A stretch of 64,000 nt of DNA from Chryseobacterium sp. SNU WT5 (GTDB lineage: Bacteria > Bacteroidota > Bacteroidia > Flavobacteriales > Weeksellaceae): assembly GCF_007362475.1 (NCBI RefSeq), contig NZ_CP041687.1, forward strand, positions 124,001 through 188,000. Reading direction: 5' to 3'. Positions 53,754 to 61,932 of this stretch are shown piece by piece. The notes beneath the pieces are model-generated. The model made no database searches. It was not told the origin of the DNA and worked only from the letters and a program-made list of their open reading frames with translations. Position 1 is the first letter of the stretch. Every line of letters begins with the position of its first letter. The translations under genes were made by a program, and so were the position numbers.

Positions 53754-54197
53754 ATGACAAAAGAAGAATTGCTAAATAAAGCCATCAAATTGGCTCAGAA
53801 AGCCCATAAAGGACAAACCGATAAATTTGGAACGCCGTACATCGGTCACGTAATGCGCGTGATGAATGCCGGAAAAACTTATGATGAAAAAATTGTTGGC
53901 GTGTTACATGATATGATTGAAGATTGCCCAGAAATAACGTACGAAACTTTGGCAGAAGAAGGATTTTCTGAAGAAGTTATTTTCGCAATTAAATGTCTGA
54001 CAAAAACACCAGCTGATATCGATTATACTGAGTTTATAAAACAAACTGAGCAATCACCATTAGCAGTTTCTGTAAAATTAAATGATCTACAAGACAATAT
54101 GAATTTGACTCGATTTACTAACACGATGACCGAAAGAGATTTTAAGCGTCTAAATAAATATTTGACGGCTTATCTGTATTTAAAAGAAAAATATTAA
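53754..54197 (+). CDS. HD-domain hydrolase, Mesh1/SpoT-like
   Basis: The 147-aa protein keeps the hydrolase half of RelA/SpoT enzymes. The metal site is His18-His32-His52-Asp53 (AHKGQTDKFGTPYIGHVMRV, VGVLHDMIEDCP), and VKLNDLQDN is the distal Asp motif. Small proteins of this kind are predicted (p)ppGpp or NADPH phosphatases. The synthetase domain is absent. Its stop overlaps that of the converging RluF-type gene by four bases. Confidence 0.88.
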   Translation: MTKEELLNKAIKLAQKAHKGQTDKFGTPYIGHVMRVMNAGKTYDEKIVGVLHDMIEDCPEITYETLAEEGFSEEVIFAIKCLTKTPADIDYTEFIKQTEQSPLAVSVKLNDLQDNMNLTRFTNTMTERDFKRLNKYLTAYLYLKEKY

Positions 54198-54922
54198 TTA
54201 ACAGTCTTATCAGAATCAGCCACCAATGCTTTTAGTTCGTTCACTTCTGTCTCGGTTAAATCTCTCCACTTTCCTATTGGAAGATCGAGTTTAATATTTA
54301 AAACACGGATTCTTTTCAGCTTTTTAACTTCGTAACCACAGAATTCACACATGCGGCGGATCTGACGATTTAAGCCTTGTGTAAGAACAATTCTAAAAGA
54401 TAAATTATCGATTTGCTCTACTTCACATTTATTGGTAACGGTATCAAGAATTGGAATTCCACCACGCATTTGCATTAGGAATTTCGGCGTGATTGGTTTG
54501 TCAACTCGTACGATATATTCTTTACCGTGGTTGTTTCTGGAACGCAGAATTTTATTTACAATATCACCATCGTTGGTCAGTAGAATTAATCCTTCACTTG
54601 GTTTATCTAATCTGCCAATCGGGAAAATTCTTTTCGGATGGTTAACGAATTCAATGATATTGTCTCTTTCTCTTTTGGTATCGGTGGTACAGACAATTCC
54701 CACCGGTTTATTCAAAGCGATATAAATAGGTTCTTCTTCTGTTTTTCTAATGGTAACGCCATCGACAAAGATCTCATCGTCATCAGAAACTTTAGTGCCC
54801 ATTTCCGGCACTTCTCCATTGATGGTTATTCTGCCTTGTTCCAACATTCGGTCGGCTTCTCTGCGCGAGCAGAAACCAACTTCTGAAAGGTATTTATTTA
54901 TTCTGGTTTTTTCTGAATCCAT
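54194..54922 (-). CDS. rluF: RluF-type 23S rRNA pseudouridine synthase
   Basis: The 242-aa protein joins an S4 RNA-binding domain (RINKYLSEVGFCSRREADRMLEQG, residues 7-32) to an RsuA-class catalytic domain with Asp106 in GRLDKPSEGLILLTNDGD. LNKPVGIVCTTD and LTQGLNRQIRRMCEFCGYEV are also family features. RluF modifies U2604 of 23S rRNA in E. coli; the precise target here is inferred. It converges with the HD hydrolase gene and shares four terminal bases with it. Confidence 0.9.
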   Translation of the reverse strand: MDSEKTRINKYLSEVGFCSRREADRMLEQGRITINGEVPEMGTKVSDDDEIFVDGVTIRKTEEEPIYIALNKPVGIVCTTDTKRERDNIIEFVNHPKRIFPIGRLDKPSEGLILLTNDGDIVNKILRSRNNHGKEYIVRVDKPITPKFLMQMRGGIPILDTVTNKCEVEQIDNLSFRIVLTQGLNRQIRRMCEFCGYEVKKLKRIRVLNIKLDLPIGKWRDLTETEVNELKALVADSDKTVN

Positions 54923-55118
54923 TTTTTTGTTCTATTATTGAAAGCATGATGAAAAGTTAAACGAAATGACGCAAAGGTTTTGCGATTATTATACTTTACA
55001 AATAACAATTGCAAATCTGACTGTCGACAGACAGGGATTTTTGACTTCGTCGAATCTTCGATTTCACTTAGCAAAGTTCGCAAAAAATAAATTAGATTTA
55101 AAAAGTATTAAATTTTAT

Positions 55119-55823
55119 TTATTTTATAAAATCCTCGAATTTATATTCGTTTTCCAAATATTCTGAACTTGCATTTTCGATGGTGTATTCACCAATTTTT
55201 GTTCTTCTAAGATTAGTTAAATAAGCACCAACTCCTAGATCTTGACCGATATCGTGGGCGAGACTTCTGATGTAAGTTCCTTTCGAACAACCAACAGTAA
55301 ATCTTACCAAAGGTAATTCGATCGCAATATCTGTAATGTAATTAATAGTGGTTTTACGAGATTTCATTTCGACTTCTTTTCCTTGTCGCGCTAAATCGTA
55401 AGCGCGGTTTCCCTCGATTTTAATGGCGGAGAAAATGGGCGGTTTCTGATCGATTTCGCCTAGAAACTGATCGAGAGTTTCCTTGATTTGTTCTTCGGTA
55501 ATGTTTGAAATATCCTGTGGAAGAATTTCTGGTTTTTCAGTATCGTAAGATTCTGTTTGAACTCCGATTTTTATTTCGGTGAAATATTCTTTTGGTGCAT
55601 CCTGAATTTGAGGAATAATTTTGGTGAATTTTCCGGTGCAGACAATTAATAATCCTGTTGCACGTGGATCTAATGTTCCGGCATGTCCTATCTTAAATTT
55701 CTTCGGGAGATTAAATTCTCTTTTGAGTTTGTATTTCAGTTTATTAACGGCTTGAAAACTCGTCCAATCCAGAGGTTTGTCGAGGAGTATTATTTGTCCT
55801 TCTAAGAAATCGGTATCAGTCAT
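55119..55823 (-). CDS. truB: tRNA pseudouridine(55) synthase
   Basis: TruB makes the universal pseudouridine of the T-loop. The 234-aa protein contains [13 protein letters not shown], the catalytic Asp52 in [37 protein letters not shown] and [15 protein letters not shown]. It is the last gene of the minus-strand series ftsX, DUF3098, uppP, truB; a REP-like element separates it from uppP. The region downstream (54923-55118) holds a CTGTCGACAG palindrome (55021-55030) but no gene. Confidence 0.95.
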   Translation of the reverse strand: MTDTDFLEGQIILLDKPLDWTSFQAVNKLKYKLKREFNLPKKFKIGHAGTLDPRATGLLIVCTGKFTKIIPQIQDAPKEYFTEIKIGVQTESYDTEKPEILPQDISNITEEQIKETLDQFLGEIDQKPPIFSAIKIEGNRAYDLARQGKEVEMKSRKTTINYITDIAIELPLVRFTVGCSKGTYIRSLAHDIGQDLGVGAYLTNLRRTKIGEYTIENASSEYLENEYKFEDFIK

Positions 55824-55858
55824 TTTTAAAAACTAAATTGGTAAGAAGTTCTGCTTTG

Positions 55859-55937
55859 CAGCCCGACCTGAGTGGAGCTCTTTTTGCCGCAACGAAGTGA
55901 AGGCAAAAAAGCGGGAACGGAGGGCGGAAAAAGCTGC
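55859..55937. repeat. REP-like element between truB and uppP
   Basis: The segment GCAGCCCGACCTGAGTGGAG to GGAACGGAGGGCGG contains an eight-bp inverted repeat, TTTTTGCC (55881-55888) / GGCAAAAA (55902-55909). Its GC-rich outer arms resemble dispersed intergenic repeats I recall from related genomes. It also contains the CGAAGTGA core seen near 32966. Confidence 0.5.
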
Positions 55938-55992
55938 CCAAATAAAATAATAATGAGCTTCTCGACGAAGTGAAATCGCTGTCCAATTACAA

Positions 55993-56811
55993 CTATTGAA
56001 ATTGCGTAAAGTAAACCAACAAAACGATTCCTACGATAATTCGGTACCAACCCCAAGGTTTGAAACCGTATTTATTGAGCAATCCAATGAATGATTTTAT
56101 CGCAATTAATGCCACAATAAACGCTACCACATTACCAACAACAAATGCAATAATGTTATCAGACGAAGATAGAATCATCTCGTATCCTTTCATCGGATTC
56201 GGTGTTGTTTTTCCCCAAGTTTTTACGAAGATGGAATAAACCGTAACAGCCAACATGGTTGGAACTGCCAAGAAAAATGAAAATTCAGCCGCAGCTTTTC
56301 GGGTTAATCCTTGCGTCATTCCACCGATGATTGAAGCCGCACTCCTACTCGTTCCAGGCATCATGGCCAGACATTGCCAAAAACCAATGATTACGGCTTT
56401 CTTTATGGACATATCTTTCTCATCGTCGATCTTTGGATTTTTAAACCAAGAATCTGCAAATAATAAAACGACTCCACCCAAAACAAGCATTGAAGATATT
56501 GCGATCTGATTGCCTAAGATTGCTTCGATCTTGTCATCAAACAGAAATCCTAATCCTAACGCCGGAAGCACTGCAAACGCTAATTTATAATAAAATTTAA
56601 GGTTTTGGAAATCAAAAAACTTTTTCCAATAGGCTGCGACTACGGCCAAGATTGCTCCGAACTGAATCGAAACTTGAAACATTTTTAAAAATTCTGTTTC
56701 TTCCATGCCCATTAAGTTTGCTATAAACCCCATGTGTGCGGTGGAAGAAATAGGGAGAAATTCGGTAAGACCTTCTATGATTGCAATGATGATTGCTTTG
56801 AATAAATCCAT
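55993..56811 (-). CDS. uppP: Undecaprenyl-diphosphatase
   Basis: UppP (BacA family) recycles the undecaprenyl lipid carrier of cell-wall synthesis. The 272-aa, eight-helix protein has both signatures: IEGLTEFLPISSTAHMGF (Glu13, Glu17) near the start and MMPGTSRSAASIIGGM in the middle. It follows DUF3098 across a terminator, in the ftsX-DUF3098-uppP-truB order typical of the phylum. Confidence 0.95.
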   Translation of the reverse strand: MDLFKAIIIAIIEGLTEFLPISSTAHMGFIANLMGMEETEFLKMFQVSIQFGAILAVVAAYWKKFFDFQNLKFYYKLAFAVLPALGLGFLFDDKIEAILGNQIAISSMLVLGGVVLLFADSWFKNPKIDDEKDMSIKKAVIIGFWQCLAMMPGTSRSAASIIGGMTQGLTRKAAAEFSFFLAVPTMLAVTVYSIFVKTWGKTTPNPMKGYEMILSSSDNIIAFVVGNVVAFIVALIAIKSFIGLLNKYGFKPWGWYRIIVGIVLLVYFTQFQ

Positions 56812-56862
56812 TTTTATTTTTTATTAAAAACTCTTCGGTGAACTCAGAGTAACTTCTGTATT

Positions 56863-56899
56863 AAAAAAAACTTTGTCAAAGGTTAAATCTTTGACAAAG
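56863..56899 (-). terminator. Rho-independent terminator after DUF3098
   Basis: On the minus strand an 11-bp perfect stem (56899-56889 with 56881-56871, CTTTGTCAAAG/CTTTGACAAAG) is followed by eight U (56870-56863). It may separate ftsX-DUF3098 from uppP-truB. Confidence 0.85.
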
Positions 56900-56922
56900 C
56901 AATAAAGGTATTGATTAAGAAA

Positions 56923-57225
56923 TTAATTCTTGTTTCTTTTTAAAATAGCATAAACTTCTACCGCGAAACCTGCAATGACCAAGAATGGTGCAAGACGGAT
57001 TCTACGAAATGAAAAAATATCTTCGTTCCAGACATTTGGATTATATTTTCCATCCACCGTGTTTGCATCTGCTCCCATCATTAAGAAAAATCCAACAACG
57101 ATTAAAGCCAGACCGATCAGCATCAATTTATAGTTTTCCTTGCCAAAGTAGAAACCATTATGATCTGACATTTCTGTAGATTTCCGAATCGGATCTGCAG
57201 AGAATTTTTTATTTGTTTTGCTCAT
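56923..57225 (-). CDS. DUF3098 membrane protein
   Basis: The 100-aa protein matches DUF3098 with FYFGKENYKLMLIGLALIVVGFFLMMG as a first helix and RRIRLAPFLVIAGFAVEVYAIL as a second, and a soluble N-terminus. It starts two bases after the ftsX stop and is tightly cotranscribed with it. Its regular position next to ftsX suggests a role in cell division or envelope assembly, which is unproven. Confidence 0.92.
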   Translation of the reverse strand: MSKTNKKFSADPIRKSTEMSDHNGFYFGKENYKLMLIGLALIVVGFFLMMGADANTVDGKYNPNVWNEDIFSFRRIRLAPFLVIAGFAVEVYAILKRNKN

Positions 57226-57227
57226 TT

Positions 57228-58127
57228 TTATGAATAATAAAGATCATCAACATTCGACCTTAAGAATCTCCATGTTGCGAAAATTGTACTGAAAACGGTA
57301 ATGAAAATTCCCAGCAGGAAAATACTCACCACAAGGATAACTAATTGATCATTATCTTGCGCAAATGGGGTACCGATTTGGGTGATGAAATAATACCAGG
57401 CTCCAAATAAAACGGCTAAACCAATAACGGCTCCGATAACTCCCAAAATAATTGCTTCCTTGATAAAAGGTTTTAAAATAAATCTTCTTTTGGCACCAAC
57501 GAGCTGCATAGTCTTGATAATAAATCTTTTTGAAAATATCTTTAACCGAATGGAATTATTAATTAACACTACAGCTAAAAGTAAAAACAGCAATGAAAAT
57601 CCTAAAATCCACTTCATAATATTGGTTAGGTTATTATAAACTTCCACCATTAAAGTACTGTTGTTTTTCACATCTGTAATTCCTGGTGTGGCTTTTATCT
57701 GCTTAATGGCTTCATCAATTTTTGCAGGATCTACAAACTCAGGCTTCAAAGCGACTTCTACAGAAGAAGGAAATATGTTTTCTTCAAACAAGGCGCTTGT
57801 TTCAATTCCCATGCTTTTTCTGGCTTCTTCAGCTGCCATTTCTCGCGAAATGTAAGTTGCTTTCTTTACTGGTGCTAAAGCCTGGATCTTTTTGAAAGTT
57901 TCTGCCTCTGTTTTTGCGATTTTTACGGAATCTTTTATATCATAATTCTCATCAAAGTAAGCATTTACTACCAACTGCTCTTTGATATAATCTGAATATT
58001 TCTGAGCATTAATAAGGATTAACCCCATTAATCCCAGTAAAAATAAAACCAGCGCAATACTGATGACTACCGTAATATTACTAGAACGAAGTCTTCTCTT
58101 GTTAAAATCTTCAACTGTCTTAGCCAT
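57228..58127 (-). CDS. ftsX: Cell-division protein FtsX
   Basis: FtsX is the membrane partner of FtsE and signals to periplasmic peptidoglycan hydrolases. From the ATG at 58127 (299 aa) it begins MAKTVEDFNKRRLRSSNITVV, the conserved N-terminus, so the longer frame from 58184 is rejected. One helix precedes a periplasmic domain of about 110 residues, then three helices of the FtsX permease fold follow (LVGAKRRFILKPFIKEAIILG). No ftsE gene is adjacent; in Bacteroidota it is often elsewhere. Confidence 0.93.
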   Translation of the reverse strand: MAKTVEDFNKRRLRSSNITVVISIALVLFLLGLMGLILINAQKYSDYIKEQLVVNAYFDENYDIKDSVKIAKTEAETFKKIQALAPVKKATYISREMAAEEARKSMGIETSALFEENIFPSSVEVALKPEFVDPAKIDEAIKQIKATPGITDVKNNSTLMVEVYNNLTNIMKWILGFSLLFLLLAVVLINNSIRLKIFSKRFIIKTMQLVGAKRRFILKPFIKEAIILGVIGAVIGLAVLFGAWYYFITQIGTPFAQDNDQLVILVVSIFLLGIFITVFSTIFATWRFLRSNVDDLYYS

Positions 58128-58281
58128 TAAATAAAAAATTTCTGCTAAAATAGAAAAAAACTTCCGTAATTTGCCGACAAACACGGAAAATCGCTGTTAA
58201 AAAAAACATAAAGAAAGTTAGAAAAAACCTTTTATTAGAAGTTGGTATCTACTTTTCTGATTTATAAAAATATATTCTTGA

Positions 58282-59052
58282 ATGAGTGTAAGAGCTAAAA
58301 AACACCTGGGTCAACATTTCCTGACCGATGAAAATATCGCAAAAAATATTGTTGACGGATTAAGTTTCGAAAATTACAATCAAGTTTTGGAAGTCGGTCC
58401 CGGCATGGGAGTCCTTACCAAGTATCTTTTGGATAAAGATGCAGAAATATTTGTGGCAGAAATAGATACAGAATCCATCGCTTATTTGAAATCTAATTAT
58501 CCTAAACTTAAAGATGAAAACATAATTGGTGATTTTCTTAAACTGAATCTTTCTGATCAATTTGAAGGACAAATTTCAGTTATTGGTAATTTTCCGTATA
58601 ACATTTCATCCCAGATTTTATTTAAAATTATTGATTTTTACGATGATGTACCGGAAATGGTAGGGATGTTTCAAAAAGAAGTTGCCGAAAGAACGGCAGC
58701 GGTTCCCAGAACAAAAGCGTATGGAATTCTTTCTGTTTTGGTTCAAGCCTTATATGATGTAGAATATTTGTTCACGGTTCATGAAAACGTCTTTAATCCA
58801 CCTCCTAAAGTAAAATCAGGGGTGATTCGCTTAACCCGAAACCCAAAAGAAGGGTTAGTTGGGAATGAAGTCCTTTTTAAACAAATTGTAAAGGCCGGAT
58901 TTGGGCAACGACGCAAAAAATTATCGAACTCTTTGAAAGTTTTAAATATCCCGGAAGAATTATTAACTCATGAATTTATGGATAAACGTGCTGAGGAATT
59001 ATCGATAGCTGATTTCATCTCGTTTACCCAAAATTGGAAAGATCATTCATAA
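58282..59052 (+). CDS. rsmA: 16S rRNA dimethyladenosine transferase
   Basis: RsmA (KsgA) dimethylates A1518 and A1519 of 16S rRNA. The 256-aa protein starts MSVRAKKHLGQHFLTD, has the SAM motif VLEVGPGMGVLT, and the catalytic motif GNFPYNISS (NFPY in place of NLPY). PPPKVKSGVIRL and the C-terminal GFGQRRKKLSNSL are also present. It is divergent from ftsX and ends at a strong terminator. Confidence 0.95.
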   Translation: MSVRAKKHLGQHFLTDENIAKNIVDGLSFENYNQVLEVGPGMGVLTKYLLDKDAEIFVAEIDTESIAYLKSNYPKLKDENIIGDFLKLNLSDQFEGQISVIGNFPYNISSQILFKIIDFYDDVPEMVGMFQKEVAERTAAVPRTKAYGILSVLVQALYDVEYLFTVHENVFNPPPKVKSGVIRLTRNPKEGLVGNEVLFKQIVKAGFGQRRKKLSNSLKVLNIPEELLTHEFMDKRAEELSIADFISFTQNWKDHS

Positions 59053-59057
59053 AAAGT

Positions 59058-59090
59058 AAAACCATTTCATATTTGAAATGGTTTTCTTAA
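59058..59090. terminator. Rho-independent terminator between rsmA and the coiled-coil gene
   Basis: AAAACCATTTCA (59058-59069) pairs with TGAAATGGTTTT (59074-59085), 12 bp with a four-base loop. T-rich sequence follows on both sides of the converging genes. Confidence 0.82.
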
Positions 59091-59112
59091 TTTTTTCGAG
59101 AAAATTTATACT

Positions 59113-59643
59113 CTACCTTCTATCCTCTTTTTTCAACTCTGCAAGCAAATTTTCAAGTTCGGAAATTCTTCCTTTCAAAGTGGTAAGCTGCGTTTTATTG
59201 GTTGCTACATTACTTTTGAGCATTACATTTCTAGCACGCTCATTATGGTCTTCATCATCCTCTTCTTCGGCAATATCTTCGATATCTTCCTGAATATCAT
59301 CTATATCCTCACTAATCTCTTCGATATCTTCCTGAATATCCTCGATATCTTCCTGAATTTCGTTCACATCATCCTTCAAGTCCTCAATATGTTCCTGGCT
59401 GCGGTTTACCGACATCTGAATGAAAATTGCAAGATAAATTGCCTCTAACGAAAGCACCGTTGTAAGTACCAACAGCATTTTGTCAAATTCAACAAGACCA
59501 AACAAGGGTAATAAAAAGGCAGTTAAAAAAATAATCGAATGAACAATTAAAGATGGAATAGAACCAATCCACCACATTATACCATCGGTAACCCGAACGA
59601 GTAAATCAATTTTTTCTTTCGTTTGCTCTTCTCTGTCTTTCAT
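59113..59643 (-). CDS. Two-helix membrane protein with acidic coiled coil
   Basis: The 176-aa protein has two helices (SLIVHSIIFLTAFLLPLFG and MLLVLTTVLSLEAIYLAIF). A long coiled coil follows, built from repeats of seven residues such as EDIQEDIEEISEDIDDIQED. At the DNA level these appear as 21-base near-repeats (GATATCTTCCTGAATATC...). A final Leu-rich helix ends ISELENLLAELKK. The membrane part resembles DUF1003 or the low-affinity iron permease group, but I cannot assign it firmly. Confidence 0.75.
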   Translation of the reverse strand: MKDREEQTKEKIDLLVRVTDGIMWWIGSIPSLIVHSIIFLTAFLLPLFGLVEFDKMLLVLTTVLSLEAIYLAIFIQMSVNRSQEHIEDLKDDVNEIQEDIEDIQEDIEEISEDIDDIQEDIEDIAEEEDDEDHNERARNVMLKSNVATNKTQLTTLKGRISELENLLAELKKEDRR

Positions 59644-59795
59644 TTTTTATTATTTAAAATTCGTTTATTAATCCCTCCATTATGATAACCACAAAAATCT
59701 AATTAATTTTCGAGTTGAATGATTCTAAAAGAAATGATGTCTTTCTAAATCTGAGATAGCAGATATTTGTTTTTATTTTTTGGAGCGAGCTTTTT

Positions 59796-60590
59796 TTAAT
59801 TCTCAAACTCTTTTGCAATTCCTAAACCAAAAAGTGCAAAATCATACTTTGCGGGATCTTGATCATCGAACTTTCTTAGAACCATATCGAGTTCTTCTAC
59901 TGTTTTCCAATCGTTTTGTTTTCTTTGGATCAGATTAAGTTTACGGGAAATATTTCCGGTATGAACATCCAAAGGAATTGATAAGTTCTTCTGATCAATA
60001 TTTTTCCAGAGACCAAAATCCACTCCTTTTCTGTCTTTTCTGACCATCCAGCGTAGAAACATCATCAAACGTTTTGCCGATGAATTTTTATATGTAGCGC
60101 TCACATGCTTCATGCTTCGGTGCTTTTGATTGTCCTTGAAAAATTCAGTTCTGAAACGGTCAAAACTGTGATAAAAATTGACCTCTTCTTTTTTTACAAT
60201 AAATAAATTTTCTAAACTCTCATTTTCTTTGTAGAGTCTATTTAAATTCCTAATGAAGAAATTCAAATCTTCTTTATTAAAAGTACGGTGAACAGAAAGA
60301 TGTTTAAATAATTCCATATCACTTTCCTGAAAATTTAAAACGAATTCATAAGGCGAATTTCCCATCCATGATAATATCTTCTCTGCATCATTTATAATTG
60401 ATTTTCGAGTGCCCCAAGATATGGTCGCTGTTAGAAACCCCGTTATTTCAATATCCTGTTTTAAGGTAAAACGATGAGGAATTTGAATAGGATCATTTTC
60501 GATAAAATCAATATGATTGTACAAATCGGCTTTTTCGTCAAGAAAATCTTTTAAGAACGCAGCATCAGGTAAAATACCAGGATTTTTCAC
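59796..60590 (-). CDS. TIGR02757/DUF2400 family protein
   Basis: The 264-aa protein matches my memory of TIGR02757: YNHIDFIENDPIQIPHRFT near the start, ISWGTRKSIINDAEKIL, RLMMFLRWMVRKDRKGVDFGLW in the middle and DPAKYDFALFGLGI at the end. The arrangement of helices and the final motif resemble helix-hairpin-helix DNA glycosylase folds, but no activity has been shown. It lies nine bases after RNase Z on the same strand and is probably cotranscribed. Confidence 0.88.
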   Translation of the reverse strand: MKNPGILPDAAFLKDFLDEKADLYNHIDFIENDPIQIPHRFTLKQDIEITGFLTATISWGTRKSIINDAEKILSWMGNSPYEFVLNFQESDMELFKHLSVHRTFNKEDLNFFIRNLNRLYKENESLENLFIVKKEEVNFYHSFDRFRTEFFKDNQKHRSMKHVSATYKNSSAKRLMMFLRWMVRKDRKGVDFGLWKNIDQKNLSIPLDVHTGNISRKLNLIQRKQNDWKTVEELDMVLRKFDDQDPAKYDFALFGLGIAKEFEN

Positions 60591-60598
60591 GGTTCTAT

Positions 60599-61516
60599 TT
60601 ATTTAATTTCTACAGGAATTAAGGCTTGCGGTAAATGAGTGTTCGCAAAAACTTCACATGCTTCATCCAAAAATACATTTAAATCGTGGTAACGGTTAGA
60701 AAAATGTCCTACGATCAACTTTTGAACATTTCCTTTTTTAGCAATTCTTGCCGCTTCTAACGCAGTAGTATGCCCAGTGTAGTCCGCCATCTCTTTCAGC
60801 TCATGTAAAAAAGTCGCTTCGTGATACAATAAATCCACTTCGTTGATCAAAGGCAGAATAGTTTCTGAATATCGGGTATCACTACAAAAAGCGTACGAAA
60901 CAGATTTTGTAGGATCAGTAGTTAAAACCTTATTTTTCAACACATACCCATCACTCAAGACAAAATCTTTTCCATTCTTTATATTCTGGTAATCACAAGT
61001 TTCAATTTCCGGATACTTAGAAATCTCTTGCATATTTAGATGTCGTTCTTTTGGTTTTTCACGGAAGAGATAACCATTGCAATAAATCCGGTGATTCAGT
61101 GGGATTGTAAATACTTCTAATTTATGATCTTCATAAATTTTCTCTGATTCTTTGCTTTTCAATTCATGATAAACAACTTCAAAACCTTTATGTGTTTCCG
61201 TTAATTTAAAAATCGTTTCAAGCAGTTCTTTGATTCCTTTTGGACCGTAGACATGCAAAGGCGTATCTCGTCCTAGAAGTCGGAAAGAAGCAATCAACCC
61301 AGGCAATCCAAAGCAGTGATCGCCGTGTAGATGCGAAATAAAGATATGATTAATCTTAGAAAATCTCGCTTTTGCTTTTCTTAACTGTACTTGCGTTCCC
61401 TCCCCACAGTCGATGAGAAAGCAACGCTCTTCCATTTCCAGAAATTGAGCAGTAGGTGCTGAAGTAATGGTAGGAATTGCAGAATTGAATCCGAGAATAG
61501 TTAAATGGGTACTCAA
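60599..61516 (-). CDS. rnz: Ribonuclease Z
   Basis: RNase Z removes 3' trailers from tRNA precursors. The 305-aa metallo-beta-lactamase fold has the motif HLHGDH at residues 62-67, GLPGLIASFRLLGR, AFCSDTRY, LYHEATF and the final VGHFSNRY. The start codon is TTG at 61516, since the frame opens with TTG-AGT-ACC and no ATG precedes the conserved STHLTILGFNSAIPT. A -7 element is found about 84 bases upstream. It leads the TIGR02757 gene. Confidence 0.94.
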   Translation of the reverse strand: MSTHLTILGFNSAIPTITSAPTAQFLEMEERCFLIDCGEGTQVQLRKAKARFSKINHIFISHLHGDHCFGLPGLIASFRLLGRDTPLHVYGPKGIKELLETIFKLTETHKGFEVVYHELKSKESEKIYEDHKLEVFTIPLNHRIYCNGYLFREKPKERHLNMQEISKYPEIETCDYQNIKNGKDFVLSDGYVLKNKVLTTDPTKSVSYAFCSDTRYSETILPLINEVDLLYHEATFLHELKEMADYTGHTTALEAARIAKKGNVQKLIVGHFSNRYHDLNVFLDEACEVFANTHLPQALIPVEIK

Positions 61517-61894
61517 AATATAGATGAATGTATTTAGAGATTAGTTAGAAAAATAAGTGCCATTGTTTTCGACTAATCTATATAATTTATTGTGATGTAC
61601 AAATTTACAGAATATTTGCTGATATTGATAAGAAGGAATGAAATGTATCTAAGGTATTACTTTCTAAAGTTTTTATTCTTTTCAATTTAATAAATAAATT
61701 ATAAATACCCTATTTACTCACAAATTCTGAAAGCGACCTTTATATCCAACGGATTTATTCGATTTAGTTTCATTAGTTTCGGAAGCAGTCATTAAATGTG
61801 CTACCAAAAAAAAAAAGATTTGTTACTTGGTACAGTGATGAAAAAGTTGAGCGGTTCTAATATACTTTCTGATTATAGAAAAGTATTGTGAAAA
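61517..61894. other. Intergenic region with rnz promoter element
   Basis: No gene was seen. TAAATTTG on the minus strand (61607-61600) is the likely rnz -7 element. A 13-base A run lies near 61806-61818, and the rest is AT-rich without notable structure. Confidence 0.45.
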
Positions 61895-61917
61895 ATCCCG
61901 AAAATAAATTTCGGGAT
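61891..61917 (-). terminator. Rho-independent terminator of the ccs gene
   Basis: On the minus strand ATCCCGAAA (61917-61909) pairs with TTTCGGGAT (61903-61895), followed by a short U run. It ends the cytochrome c biogenesis gene. Confidence 0.7.
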
Positions 61918-61932
61918 CTAATAATTTCACTT

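Noticed and set aside
54898..55166. Two short frames between the RluF-type gene and truB
   Set aside because: They overlap each other on opposite strands across repeat-like DNA with a CTGTCGACAG palindrome and show no protein features.
58128..58184. Longer FtsX start
   Set aside because: The added 19 residues are not typical of FtsX, and the ATG at 58127 precedes the conserved N-terminus.
59270..59360. Regular 21-base repeats resembling a CRISPR array
   Set aside because: The repeats are contiguous, lack spacers and encode heptads of a coiled coil in a clear gene.
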